From Sialis fuliginosa (taxonomy: Eukaryota > Arthropoda > Insecta > Megaloptera > Sialidae), in contig OY540809.1 in the NCBI GenBank assembly GCA_961205875.1, positions 27,912,267-27,976,266 on the forward strand: DNA of 64,000 nt. Reading direction: 5' to 3'. The first letter of the stretch is position 1. Each line of letters opens with the position of its first letter. Shown here piece by piece: positions 1 to 10,567 of the stretch. The notes under the pieces are model-generated. The model saw only the letters and a list, made by a program, of their open reading frames with translations. It searched no databases and was not told where the DNA came from. The position numbers and the translations under genes are program-made.

Positions 1-211
1 CAAAAAAGTATAATCTATCACACGTACAAAAATACACACACCCATTTTTATCTAAACTATTTTTTCGGGATACAAAGTAGCATATGTCCTTCCTCGGGAT
101 GCAAGGTACCTCCCTGCCAAATTTCATTAAGATCAGTTCAGTCGGTTAATCGTGAAAATGTTAAAAAAAACGGACAGACAGAAACTTTCTCATTTATAAT
201 ATAAGTATGGA
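1..211 (-). mobile_element. Helitron-like element, 5' end, runs off the window
   Basis: Read on the minus strand the element begins TCCATACTTATATTATAAAT, with host A just outside (212 is T on the plus strand), which fits Helitron insertion between A and T. Inside are the CTGTCTGTCCG tract and the phrase CTGCCAAATTTCATTAAGA, both typical of short insect Helitrons of the kind usually called Lep1-like. The 3' CTAG end would lie before base 1, so length and completeness are unknown. No Rep/helicase coding is visible, so it is presumably non-autonomous. The family name is from memory of similar insect repeats; the A/T junction is seen directly. Confidence 0.6.
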
Positions 212-1794
212 TTTACTTTAAATAGCATATGAATAACATCTCATTAATATTTTAACTCCAAATATAATAAATTAAATAACTCACGAATTTTTAACAAAAT
301 AGATTTCGAAAAATTCAAATTCCGTTGGTTTAAACGAGTTAAAAACATCCCAAATATGGTAACATTCATCCGTCTATCATTCATATCACAGAATTACCCC
401 TCCCACTGGTACAATATGTTATGCGTATACCGGAAACGAAGCAGAGAGAGAGAGAGGACGCGCGCGTGTCACGACAACGTCATATCCGTTCCGCCAGGGC
501 AGTAATTGTAGATGGACAATGGCTAACGAGTCCCATACTTCACGCTAAATACCATCTTTGTATTGGATTATTATGTATACTTGTTTTACGTGGGTTTTCT
601 CTATATTGTTGTTATTGTTGAGTGGAAGAAAATGTCTTGAAAAGGTTGGGAGTTTTATTCATCCAAGGTTATAAAAGAGAATTTTTCAAATTAATAGTCA
701 TTATTTATAATTATTTGAGAAATTGTATACTCCCATTATATTATACAAGAGTCATTGACGGAAGACTATGTAAGTACCTGATTTATTTTTAAGTACTTTT
801 GATTTTGTCGAATTGTATTATATTTTTAATTGAAGTTTTATTTTTCATATAAAAAGTAGTCCAGTAAAATATTTAATGCATTTAAAAAATATTTTACACA
901 ATAGGAATGATGCCAGTAACAAAGTATCACTGAAATTATGATTTTAAATAATGAAATAAGTTAAAAGATTCTAAAAAATCTATTTATTTTTATATTAATA
1001 GCGAGATTAATATGATTTTTGTTAAAATAAAAATGCAAAATACAGCAATCCGCCATGTTTGATAAAACACCAGTTAGAGTGGATGACGTCACAGCTACGT
1101 AAACGTCATTTTTGTTTCATTAATATCTGCACTGTTTATAAATTATTTTGTGGTTTTAAATTATCAATTTGCTCAGTTGTGTATTACCAAAAGTAAAACC
1201 GAGAAACATTAGCGATGGAACAAGGATTTATTATAGTTGACAAGGAGTATTTACATAGGCGTGGCGTCAAAAATTCACCATGACACTTGCGAGCGTTTTG
1301 GCGTCAAATTCAAAATTAATTTTAAAAGGGTCAATTTTTGTGATTAAACCTTTATTTTCTGCAGAAATAAGCATTTTTTTGGAAATAAGAGACACGTAAG
1401 ATCAGTATAAAATAGTTTTTAAAAATTAGGCATCATGCCTATTCATTAGTTAAAGTTGTATATTACATTACAAGGAAAGTAAGTAAGATTAACTCTATCA
1501 AACATGGTTTGAAGCCGAGCATAGCGAGGATTGTACATTATTTTTTCACTGTAGATATATGCAGGTATAAATAATTAGATCTGGAACGGAAATTCGGATA
1601 GTATTTCCGTCATTAAATAACACTCTTAGACAATGTGAAAATACAGGGGGTGGTAAAAATAAAAAATAAAATGACTACACACCTACTTTGCTTAAAAAGA
1701 TATGTTATCTGAAAACTGTGTGTCGGATCAATCTATTATCAGTTTTATTATGCCCTTAAAAACAGCTACTTTAATTTAAAAAATTCAAGTCTCA
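212..1794. other. AT-rich stretch without a recognised gene
   Basis: Mostly low-complexity AT. A CpG-containing patch at 436-540 includes a (GA)n run followed by GACGCGCGCG; it could be a promoter fragment but has no gene beside it. The 11-mer CCATGTTTGAT at 1052 recurs in inverted form near 1498, and TGGCGTCAAA occurs twice in 1262-1302, suggesting an old, decayed repeat in 1046-1545. No exon is supported. Confidence 0.4.
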
Positions 1795-1963
1795 TGCCCG
1801 GTATTAGAAAGAATATGCTTGAGTGCAAATGCAAATTTGCTCTCAGCTAATGCTATCACTAGGTATTTTTTACCACTACTTTAAAATATCGAGTAATTTC
1901 ACAACAATTGGCAGATAGCGTTAGCTGGAAGTAAAGCGTACAAATTCTTTATAATACCGGGCA
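1795..1963. mobile_element. Small hairpin MITE with TGCCCGG ends
   Basis: The two ends are inverted copies: TGCCCGGTATTA at the left and TAATACCGGGCA at the right, followed inwards by AAAGAAT and, further in, AGCTAATGCTATC against GATAGCGTTAGCT. The 3-bp word TCA lies directly outside both ends (1792-1794 and 1964-1966), a possible 3-bp target duplication as used by PIF/Harbinger-type elements, although those prefer TWA. No coding. No second copy was noticed in the window. Confidence 0.5.
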
Positions 1964-2492
1964 TCACTGTAATAAATACACAAGCATAATTTATAATTGT
2001 GATACTTCATTATACAGCAGTCACACATATACAAAATATGTAGAATCTATTATATAAAAATGTAAAAAAAAAAACAACTTAAAAAAAGCAGTGCTAAAAT
2101 ATGCAAAACTTATTTCACATGCATAAACAAGAAATCACTCAGCCTTGAAGAGTTAAAAGTAAAAGATGATCTTAAAAATGGTTACACAACGAGAATATAA
2201 TGCGGTATAAAAATTTAAAAACATGAAGGCAGAGAAGCTCACGCACGGCCGGGTACCGAAATACACTCCTGTGAGTAAAGTTGATGGATGGTACAGACAC
2301 TGTCATACGGCGTGCGTGGGGATAGATGATGCTTTGTTTTCACGTGTCTACACGCGACTGTGACGGGATGAGGTGACTTTGTGTGTACAATGGTGTATTC
2401 GGGATTACGAACGTATCTAAACTTAAAATGGAAGTTGTGTAATTAATATAACACTACTTCTACAAACGAATAAATTCACAAGACAAACAAGA
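1964..2492. other. Unassigned stretch with a GC-richer patch
   Basis: The patch at 2230-2405 is richer in GC than its surroundings. Its minus strand is open for roughly 70 codons but has no start, no recognised domain and no convincing splice pair. It may be an old exon, a regulatory region or a repeat; nothing decides between these. Confidence 0.25.
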
Positions 2493-2652
2493 GTTTTATT
2501 TTTTATTAACTGAATTGTCAATTACAATCTGTTCTATCGCGGAGAACAATAAGCAATTATGATATAGTGAAAAGGAATGGTGGCTATCGCCATTCAGTAA
2601 TGGCACACCGTATTTTTGTTAATTTAATTAGTACAAATCACTAACATATAAT

Positions 2653-3642
2653 CAGAGATGTGACTTATTTGAAATGGATTCATTTAAAATGCAAATGCAA
2701 AATACCTATTTCCATTTTCTATTTTAAATACCTGTCTCTAAAAACCATTTTTACATTTACATTTCAAATATTTGTTATATCCATTTTTCATTTTGAAAAT
2801 GCAAAATGCATTTTTATAAACAAAATGTTTAGTATCTATTGTTAATTGATCAAGTAATGTCAAACTATTTTCATGAAAATAACGTTGGTACCATATATAA
2901 GTTAGTAATTATAAAACACATACATTCACGTGTAGTTTCAAAATCATGACAGCTGTTTGTAAAGACGCGTTAAAAATATCATACGTAACAGTAATAGAGT
3001 GCGACTTACAGACAAACAACGTGTGCAAATCCAACAACTAAAATCGACGAGGCCACAGTATATATTCTATATACAACAATCGCCATTATTTACTTTTAAT
3101 ATTAAGAAAGTAAAAATATCCGTTTAATGTACATGTGTTCTGCATATAAATTAAAAACAAAATTTTTCGAAATCAAATCTATTTTTTTATTGAAAAAAAA
3201 AAACAGATAGTTCATAACTAAAGTGGTGCTAGGCAAATAACCTTGATATTAACTTTTAAATAGTATTAAAATTTTATAAACTAACAATTATCTGTAGCGT
3301 AGATAATTTTTTAAAACCCATGTATACATGGTAAAACTCTTGAAAAACAAAACTATAAAGAATTTACTAATCTGTTGATGTCAATAAATCGAGGGCTCAT
3401 TTCAATTAAACAAAAAAATTGTTATTATTATGTTTGACAGTTGTATTGAAAATTACAAAATTTGAAATAAACAATAAATAAATGAAAAGCATTTTATTTT
3501 AAAAACCATTTTGAAAATACCTATTTTGCATTTTGAAAGGTATTTTTAAAAGTCATTTTGTATTTTGCATTTGAAATAAAATGGTTAAATATTTTGCATT
3601 TTTATTTCAAAAGCATTGTGACAACCATTTTGCACGTCTCTG
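2653..3642. mobile_element. Non-autonomous hAT-like element, 990 bp, CAGAGAYGTG ends
   Basis: Ends are CAGAGATGTG (left) and CACGTCTCTG (right), an inverted pair with the YARNG-like start of hAT elements. The 8-bp word CATATAAT is present on both sides (2645-2652 and 3643-3650), a perfect hAT-type target duplication. Both terminal 150-bp zones are packed with GCATTTT / AAAATGC words, a likely subterminal transposase-binding array. The middle is AT-rich without coding. It sits in the 3' UTR of the Jockey copy and is therefore younger than it. Confidence 0.82.
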
Positions 3643-3682
3643 CATATAATGGACACATCATTGCACAGGTGTGTTACACTAG

Positions 3683-4358
3683 TTACACGAATCTATCAGG
3701 TAGGTCTAGCACATGGTGTCTTTTAAGTCTCGTGGTTGTGTCACTGTTGTCGATTAGGTTGATGGCTAATTAATTAGGGTGGTCATTGAGTCTTTTCTGG
3801 TAGTTCTGGCTGTGTTTTGTAGTAATCTCGTCGAGAACCGTTGGAATATCTAGATCTTTGTGTATATTTTCGTTTTTGATATACCACGGTGCCTCTGTTA
3901 TCAGGTGAAGTATCTTGGATTGAAACCGTTGTACAATGTCTATGTTTTAGTTATTTGCCGTTCACCAGAGCTTCTAAGGCATACGTCCGTACTGGTTTTA
4001 GGATGGACTTAAAGACCATAATTACATTTCATGGACAGTTGTGATTTTTTACTAATCAACCAGTACATCGTTTTAAGTTTGATACCTAGCTGCTTCCGCT
4101 TGGTTCATATATGTTTTCTCTATTTTATTCTGCGGTCTAGGTGCAAACCAAGATATTTGACGTGATTGTTGTGGTAGACTTTGTCCATTTAGTATCACTG
4201 GTGGGCAAGTATCTCTTCGCGTAGTGAAAGTTATGTGTGCTGACTTCGTCTTGTTTACCCTTATGTGCCATTTATTGAGCCTTTTTTGTAACCAGTTAAG
4301 GTTTTGTTTGTGTTTTTGTGATGCAATGTGTGGGGATTCGTCAGTAACAAGAATGGTT
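3683..4358 (-). pseudogene. Broken Jockey reverse transcriptase, C-terminal part
   Basis: The minus strand encodes, in pieces, the region after the RT catalytic core: motifs such as NKTKSAHITFTTRR, CPPVILNG, KYLGLHLDRR, MYWLISKKSQLS, SILKPVRTYALEAL, QRFQSKIL, APWYI and the closing LKRHHVLDLPDR occur in the order expected for Jockey-clade LINEs. The reading needs a frame change near 4150 and another near 4010. Two codons where Trp is expected (after the LHLDRR motif) are stops, consistent with G-to-A change, and a further stop lies before LAINL. Some residues between the TYALEAL and QRFQ motifs look deleted. It cannot make protein. Confidence 0.8.
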
Positions 4359-4368
4359 ACAAACAAGA

Positions 4369-5020
4369 AATGGAATTTATTTTTAATAAGGAATATAAAA
4401 ATAAAAAGTAACTCTTTTATATAAATATCCAATATTTTAATACTGTTTAGGGCTTCCAAAACCAGCAGTACAGAAATTGGTAGAATTGAGTACCGTAAAA
4501 TATGTCTTGGATATTTTTCTATTCGTATTTCTTATACAAATATTTTTCTACCTTAAGAAAATTTGTTATCAACATTTTCAATAGAGTTTTCTCGGTTTTA
4601 TAAACCAATGTATAAATATGTATTTTCTCAATTCTATATTTTATATATTACAAACAAGAAAGGTTTTTTTCTATCCACTCGAAATATTTGCAATACTCAT
4701 ACAAAAATATACATATTTTGACTGTTTTACTTCAATGGAAAAATATGTGTTTATTTGCTTAAAATTATATGAGTAAATAGCATACATTTTTTATTTTTGT
4801 AGTTCAATAACTCAGAAATCCTTGTAACTAAGAGTACGTTAGTGTTTAACAAAATCCAAAATTATTTACTCCATTTCGTACGTGCAAATCCCACATTTTA
4901 CATTGTGCAGCTGTTTCCAGCCAATTTATATCTCCAGAATCCTCACAGATCTTTTTCCATCTCCCAACTCGTGCATGGTACGACTAGGGATTACAAATGT
5001 ACTGCATTTTTACAATTGAC
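4369..5020. other. AT-rich stretch, nothing recognised
   Basis: Strongly AT-rich, with no coding, inverted ends or repeat copies that I could match elsewhere in the window. Confidence 0.4.
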
Positions 5021-5345
5021 AATGAAATGTTTTTTTTTCTACAACCGTTGCTTGTAAGAATACTGATATTATTTCTAACCAATAATACTTTTTTCTACAA
5101 CTGTTGAATATTTAAGCACTATATTAATTAATTATTGTAATGGAAAAAATTATTAATAAAATTAAATAAATTATAAACAATATCTTAAGTTTTTTTCTTG
5201 ACACAATTCATGGTATTATGTGTAATTTTTATATATCAATTTAGATTTTGCAGATAGTAAATTTAAAATTACAGAATTTGCAGCTTCTGATATCTCTAGT
5301 GGCGCACATTTATGTTCTTTTTCAATATCGCCACTTTTATCATAG
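5021..5345 (+). repeat. Family C repeat, copy 1
   Basis: Matches 23769-24232 on the opposite strand at high identity, for example CACAATTCATGGTATTATGT and GCAGCTTCTGATATCTCTAG. Neither copy has clear terminal inverted repeats or a target duplication, so its borders are only where the match ends. The other copy carries about 150 extra bases in the middle. No coding. The class of element is unknown. Confidence 0.6.
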
Positions 5346-6994
5346 CTTACTGAAGATTATTTATTTAAACTAAAAGTAATTCAAATAACAAGTATCTACC
5401 TTTTGTCTACTGTTACGTAGTCATATTTTTTCTCTAATCTGCAGCTCAAAGGATAAAAAATTATATTTCTTACTAATTTTTGTAGAGCATATAATTTTGT
5501 ACTTCTATGATAATATATATGTATGATATATCATACAATATACTTGTATGATAAAATATGAACTAATGCGTAGAAGTCAGTTAAAGTCTGCGTCAACCTG
5601 TGTTTTGTATACGGTACAATTGTCAAAATAATATGTTTGGTTATTAATTTAATACGTTTAGCTTTATTTATTTAATTCGCATGGTAAATAAAAACAAGTA
5701 CAACGTACCTATATGCATAGCAGCAAAAGTTAGGTTTCGATTGAAATTGTTGATACCCTAACAAAAATAATATACGAAGTTAATAATTAGAGGTCAGTCA
5801 TATAACATAAACATTGCAATTAAACTTGTACGTATTTTGGTTTTCCATGGATTTATGTATGATTCATCTTGAGAACTAGAGGGTTAAGAAAACTTTAGAA
5901 TTCATATTTTATGAAATTGTAAAAATAAAATGTTAACAAATGGTGAAGGCGCAGAAGACATGTTTATTTGTATCCCACACCACCAAATTAAACTCACAAA
6001 ACTGCCGGCAGGCACTGTAATACCAGCAGTAGCTGGACTAATTAAAATGTAAAGTGAGCCCACATGAACCACTGCTTGTTGTGGGTACTAATATAGCCAG
6101 TATCACCCAGCGACTGTTAACAAGCCTAGTGTAACTGCAACTTTAGTTTAGTAGACCATAGTTAACTATCTTACAATTAATGAATGAATAGTTTCTTTCA
6201 ACAACAACATGATAAAAACAAATTTTAACTTTTACTCTTCCTTCCTTATCAAGGTATAGTAAAACTACATTTTTGGGCAATATTTCCTATCCCTAGATAC
6301 GACTGTTTCGCGTATGTGCGGCGTTTGTATCCTCGCTAGCGGGGAGAGCTACGTGACATCGTTTGTGTGTATCTTCTGCACATGCATTTTTAATGCGGTC
6401 ACAGAATTATTGTTGTTAACGTTAGTATAATCTACAACCATCTTGCTGCTCGTCAGTGCTACGTCACTGCGGTAGATAATGTAGTACTGAGGAGAGGAGG
6501 GAAGGTGATGTATTATTACCGTAGAAATATTGTTTAATGCATTGGCTTTGATTATTATTACTTTACAGACATTTTTCTAGTGTATTTTTTAGTAAATTGA
6601 AATTTTATTATAAAATAAACCTTTTTGTAACAAACTCATTGATAATTCAGTGAAGTGTAAATTTATCTTATTTTGTACATTTTCATTCAGAATATATTAC
6701 TTGTTTTCAATTGGGAAGGAAATATAAAAAAGTGTTTAGACGCGGATGTCACTTTGAAATCAAATTATTTAATCATTTACTATTGGTTTTTTATATTACC
6801 CCAATAAAACCATAAAATTCAGAATTCGAAAAAAATCAACTTAACAATACCTACATAATTATATCTATTTCATATAAATGTATCTCAAAGAGTTATGTCG
6901 AAGAACACTGATATTTATTTATTTATCCGATCTGTATTTACATATGTTACATATTAAAAACCAATACTTCAGTTCCTTAATTAATTTTTTTATA
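5346..6994. other. No gene seen; two GC-richer patches
   Basis: 5505-5565 is an AT palindrome cluster (repeats of TGTATGATA). Patches at 5940-6150 and 6295-6500 are less AT-rich than their surroundings, but all six frames are broken by stops and I recognise no protein or RNA in them. They might hold regulatory sequence; this is not testable from the window. Confidence 0.3.
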
Positions 6995-7568
6995 TAAGGT
7001 AAAGGCATCAGTTATGGCCGCTATAAGATCAAGTTTTCGGTTTTTTTGGATTAATGGGCTAGTTTTTTGTAATTCTCATGAACTCATGTTACTAATAAAA
7101 CAAGTGACTCTTTATTTAATCAATTTAATTACCAAAGTCACCAAATATAGTTTTTTTAAATTATAGTCTTTTATTGTGTTCATGTTTTTTTCTCCAGTAA
7201 TGGCAAAGGTCAAACCAGTAATCAGCACGCTGTGATGGACACTTGCTAATGATTACAAAATAATAAGTACTACGACACAAAAGCTATAAATGAAATAGTC
7301 GTCAAATTTGAAACAATTTAAATCAGTTGCTATGGTAATATAATAATTAATGAATAAATTATACTAATAATTAGTTTAAATGTCCACCATTTTGACATCA
7401 ATTGACCGATTATCATTAAATCATGCTATAAGACAGTTAAATGTATATTGATTAATATTCAGAAATGGTAGTAATCAAATATCAACACATATGTATTTCT
7501 AATTCAGTACATTCAATTAAAAATATGCCATTACTGGGGTCCTTGCCAAGACTAGTGCCACTACCGTA
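6995..7568 (+). mobile_element. Family F MITE, copy 1
   Basis: Starts TAAGGTAAAGGCATCAGTTA and ends with TTGCCAAGACTAGTGCCACT then ACCGTA. It shares near-continuous similarity with copies at 9277, 40430, 41992 and 49888. The best-preserved copies show terminal inverted repeats of the form AAGGTACTGGYWCCAGT. Just inside the left end is a conserved GGCCGCTATAAGAKCAA block; inside the right end, CCATTACTGGGGTCC. Internal DNA is AT-rich without an ORF, so it is non-autonomous. TA lies at most borders, weakly suggesting Tc1/mariner-type insertion. Confidence 0.7.
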
Positions 7569-7572
7569 GTGC

Positions 7573-7604
7573 CAGTGGCGTAAAAAATCCTGGTTACGCT
7601 ACTG
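7573..7604. mobile_element. 32-bp pair of back-to-back hAT-type ends
   Basis: The segment begins CAGTGGCGTAAA and ends GTTACGCTACTG, so it is almost entirely two inverted termini with about 8 bp between. CAGTGGCGTA is a common hAT terminus. Flanking octamers CGTAGTGC and TATAGTGG agree at 5 of 8 positions, a poor target duplication. It lies immediately beside family F copy 1. It may be an extreme internal-deletion derivative, or chance. Confidence 0.35.
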
Positions 7605-8311
7605 TATAGTGGCATGTTGTTCTGTGACTTATTTTACTTATAATATTAAATAAGTATACCTACATTATAATTTTTATATTATATAAAATAAAATAAAATG
7701 ATAAACATCTAACCCAATATGTAAATATGGGTAGTACTATATTTCGTCGCTGCAGTAGAGTATAAAATACAAACAATATAAATTAACATTTCGTTTTTAT
7801 TGTGAGAAGATAAAAGGAAAGATTAACAAATCCAGGAGGGTAAAAACATTTTGATCCCCTACGTAACGGAATTATTCAGTGTTTTGTAGGATTCAGCCGT
7901 TAATCCTGAACTGATCCTTTATTTTAACCAAAATATGCTTTCATCAGATCCAATCCCTACGTGTTATGTTCATACACCGTATGTATAAAAAAATGTGTTT
8001 TTTATACATAAAAGTGTGTACCTTATTAGGTAAAACTACCTTAAAAAGTAATAAAATTATACACGTATATTTAATGAATGACAGTATTTTTGTATTACCA
8101 AAAATATTATTTTATATTTTTTTATAAATTAAATTGGACTGCACATCAAACGAGAGTCAAGTAAGTTTTGTTTAGATTTTGAACTGAAGTCTCATCTGTA
8201 ATAGTCTCGTTCTGATCTCGGTTCGTTAAAATTGAAACCATCTTGTCTTGATCTCGTCTCGTAAATAATCAATCCGGTATCGTCTTATACACGTGACCGA
8301 GACCAGGTGCC
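7605..8311. other. AT-rich stretch, nothing recognised
   Basis: 8190-8290 repeats the words TCTCGTTCTGATCTCGG and GATCTCGTCTCG, a short decayed tandem array. Otherwise no coding or paired ends. Confidence 0.35.
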
Positions 8312-8500
8312 CACCCAACATGCTCACAACACTCGGTTCACCGCGAATTGTTTTTTCCGGCTTTATGAAATTTACACAAAATATCCACAAATTATATACC
8401 TAAACTTAACCTATCCATTAGTGAAAACCGGAATAAAATCCAATCAGTAGTTATTGAAAAAATCGCGTAAAATTATATTTTCAAACTCCCAGGAAACACA
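8312..8500 (-). repeat. Helitron-associated repeat, copy without its 3' end
   Basis: About 190 bp here match 12470-12655 closely, including CCTATCCATTAGTGAAAACC and AATCCAATCAGTAGTTATTG. The other copy continues to a Helitron-like CTAG end; this one does not, so it is a truncated copy. The repeated phrase 'aaaaccggaataaaatccaatcagtagtt' type wording is common in insect Helitrons and LINE tails. Confidence 0.5.
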
Positions 8501-9276
8501 CAATTTCGATATTTTACCTTTCTTGGAAGTGAAATATTTCATTATGTTTCAATTTTCAATTCATATATTTCAAAATATATAATTATTAATAGCATGTGTC
8601 AAAAATCATCTATTTATTCGACAAAATATTTGAAAGAGACGTAACCATAGTGACCTAAATTAATAAAATACTGAAACCGTAAATTATAGAATTATTTATT
8701 CCATGGTTACTGTATAAATGACAGTTGTATGCTCTGACATCATGGAAACAAAAGACGACGTGCAAAAGATTATTTTTAGTCTTTGATGTTAAATCTTCTG
8801 TTTTCAAAAAATATTATTAGCCACGAAACTGCTCAGAAAAATTATCAAACTATTGGTGAAAACCGCATTGAAATCGGTTCAGTAATTCCCGAGTCTATGT
8901 CACATACAAACGAACATTCATTTTTATATATACATAATATACATATAGATAATTACCTCATAAGATTATCAAAATTATTTTCAAAAGTCAAGGATAAAAT
9001 TTATGTAATTTCGATTAAAATGGTCGTAATTCGAATCCTATTTCACTTCGCGATTCACAGTTTGGGAAACGCTGCTCTAATCAATACAATTTGTTCTCGC
9101 AACAATGCGAAACTTCTACAACTAGAAAAAAAGAACAGTTTCTTTTAACTTATAACTTCATATTTGTTGACATGTTTCTTTAATTTGTAAACATTAAAGA
9201 GCAACATTCGTCAATTAGATTATTATCGATGATATACATATTAGAGTTTTTGTTATAAACATGTTTTCAATATTAT
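8501..9276. other. AT-rich stretch with a Helitron-tail relic
   Basis: 8855-8945 contains GAAAACCGCATTGAAATCGG followed by TTCAGTAATTCCCGAG and a CAAACGAACATTC stretch, wording typical of degenerate insect Helitron or LINE tails. A 121-codon ORF spans it (8783-9148), but its product is AT-driven and overlaps this relic, so I do not call a gene. Confidence 0.4.
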
Positions 9277-9846
9277 AAAAGTAACTAACTAGTCATGGCC
9301 GCTATAAGAGCAAAGTTTACTGTTTTTGTGATTGACGAGCATCTTTTTTGTAATTCTCATGAACTCATGTTACTAATAAAACAAGCAACTCTTTATTTAA
9401 TCAATTTAATTAACAAAGTCACCAAATATAGTTTGTTTTTTAAATGATAGCCTTTTATTTTGTTTATGTTTTTTCTTCAGTAATGGATAAAGTAAAACCA
9501 GTAATAAGCACGCAGTGATGGATACTTGCTAATGATTACAAAATGATAAGTACTACAACACAAAAAATATAAAAGAAATAATCGTCAAATTTAAATTTTT
9601 TTAAAGCAGTTGCTATGATAATATAATAATTAATAAATAAATTATACTAATAATTAGTTTAAATGTCCACATTTTGACACTTATTGGCCGATTGTCATCA
9701 AATCACGCTGTAAGACAGTTAAATGTATATAGATTAATATTCAGAAATGGTAGTAATCAAATATCAACACATATTTCTAATTCAGTACATTTAATTAAAA
9801 ATTTGCCATTACTGGGGTCCTTGCCAAGACTGGTACCACTACCTTA
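9277..9846 (+). mobile_element. Family F MITE, copy 2
   Basis: Same order of blocks as copy 1: CATGGCCGCTATAAGAGCAA near the start, ATTCTCATGAACTCATGTTA, ATTCAGAAATGGTAGTAATC, then CTTGCCAAGACTGGTACCAC and ACCTTA at the end. The right terminus is well kept; the left terminus has decayed (TAAAAGTAACTAAC). About 2.3 kb separates it from copy 1 in the same orientation, so this could be a segmental duplication, but the flanks do not match, which favours separate insertions. Confidence 0.7.
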
Positions 9847-10567
9847 CTGGAGCTTAACATTTTACAAGATTTCAAAGGTCAACAAAAACAATTTTTTGGA
9901 AATATTTTAGAAATAAAAAGTTCTATGACAATATTTATTATCAAAATTGTAGTTTACAAAATTTTCAATAATAAAGACCCTTTAGTTGTTTTTTTTCATA
10001 TAAGTAATATCGAAAATATGAACTCGAGTAAAATTTTAAGCTCCAGTGATATTGTAAAGGACTTTTGAATATTTTGTTTACAATGTCAAATATGCTACAT
10101 AAAAATTCAGCTGGGTGGGAATTTTCCTTCAGAAATATCTAATTTTAACCAGACTCTATACGATATACATTAATATAGATTTAATTTTTTTATTAAAAAA
10201 TTTGATTTTTTTATACACAATATAACAATAAAAAGATTACTCGAGTAAGAAAAATCTTTTGTAATGAAAGTCGTTCGCCATTATTGACTCAAGTTAGATA
10301 TAAATACATTTTTCCTTTATTGATACCATCAATTTTATTAAAGTAAGATGAATACGTAAAGAACGATTATTCTACTCGACAAAAACTTTTTAATACTTTC
10401 AGATTCACAAAAGATGAGGGATTGGATGCTTATACAAGAACATAATTTTAATTTTATATCTACTTAAAACAGTCGATTTCGTATATCTTTAAAATATATG
10501 AATGTATATTATGTATTAAAAATAATATTGATTTTTATTAACATTGGTTTTATTATCGTAAAGATGT
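9847..10567. other. AT-rich stretch, nothing recognised
   Basis: No coding, no paired ends and no match elsewhere in the window was found. Confidence 0.4.

Larger units (their letters stand above)
2493..4358 (-). mobile_element. 5'-truncated Jockey-type non-LTR retrotransposon, split by a hAT
   Basis: The 10-bp word ACAAACAAGA occurs at 2483-2492 and again at 4359-4368, flanking the element as a target-site duplication. Read on the minus strand it starts inside the reverse-transcriptase ORF, runs through the C-terminus to a stop at 3683, continues into a 3' UTR and ends in an A-rich tail (RC of 2494-2507). The 3' UTR is interrupted by a 990-bp hAT at 2653-3642; without it the UTR reads through. 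Such 5' truncation is normal for LINE target-primed reverse transcription. The copy is dead. Jockey assignment rests on the recognisable protein remnant. Confidence 0.8.

Noticed and set aside
847-870. TAGTCCAGTAAAATATTTAATG as a solo family A end
   Set aside because: Only the first 11 bases match; no partner end nearby.
4073-4459. 128-codon minus ORF as an intact gene
   Set aside because: Its N-terminal third is host AT DNA beyond the target duplication, and its C-terminus is read in the wrong frame after a frameshift. The real content is the broken Jockey RT.
8783-9148. 121-codon plus ORF as a gene
   Set aside because: It overlaps a Helitron/LINE-tail phrase at 8855-8945, its composition follows the AT background, and no domain or splice context is visible.
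6995-9846. Family F copies 1 and 2 as one segmental duplication
   Set aside because: The DNA outside the two elements does not match, so independent insertion is simpler.
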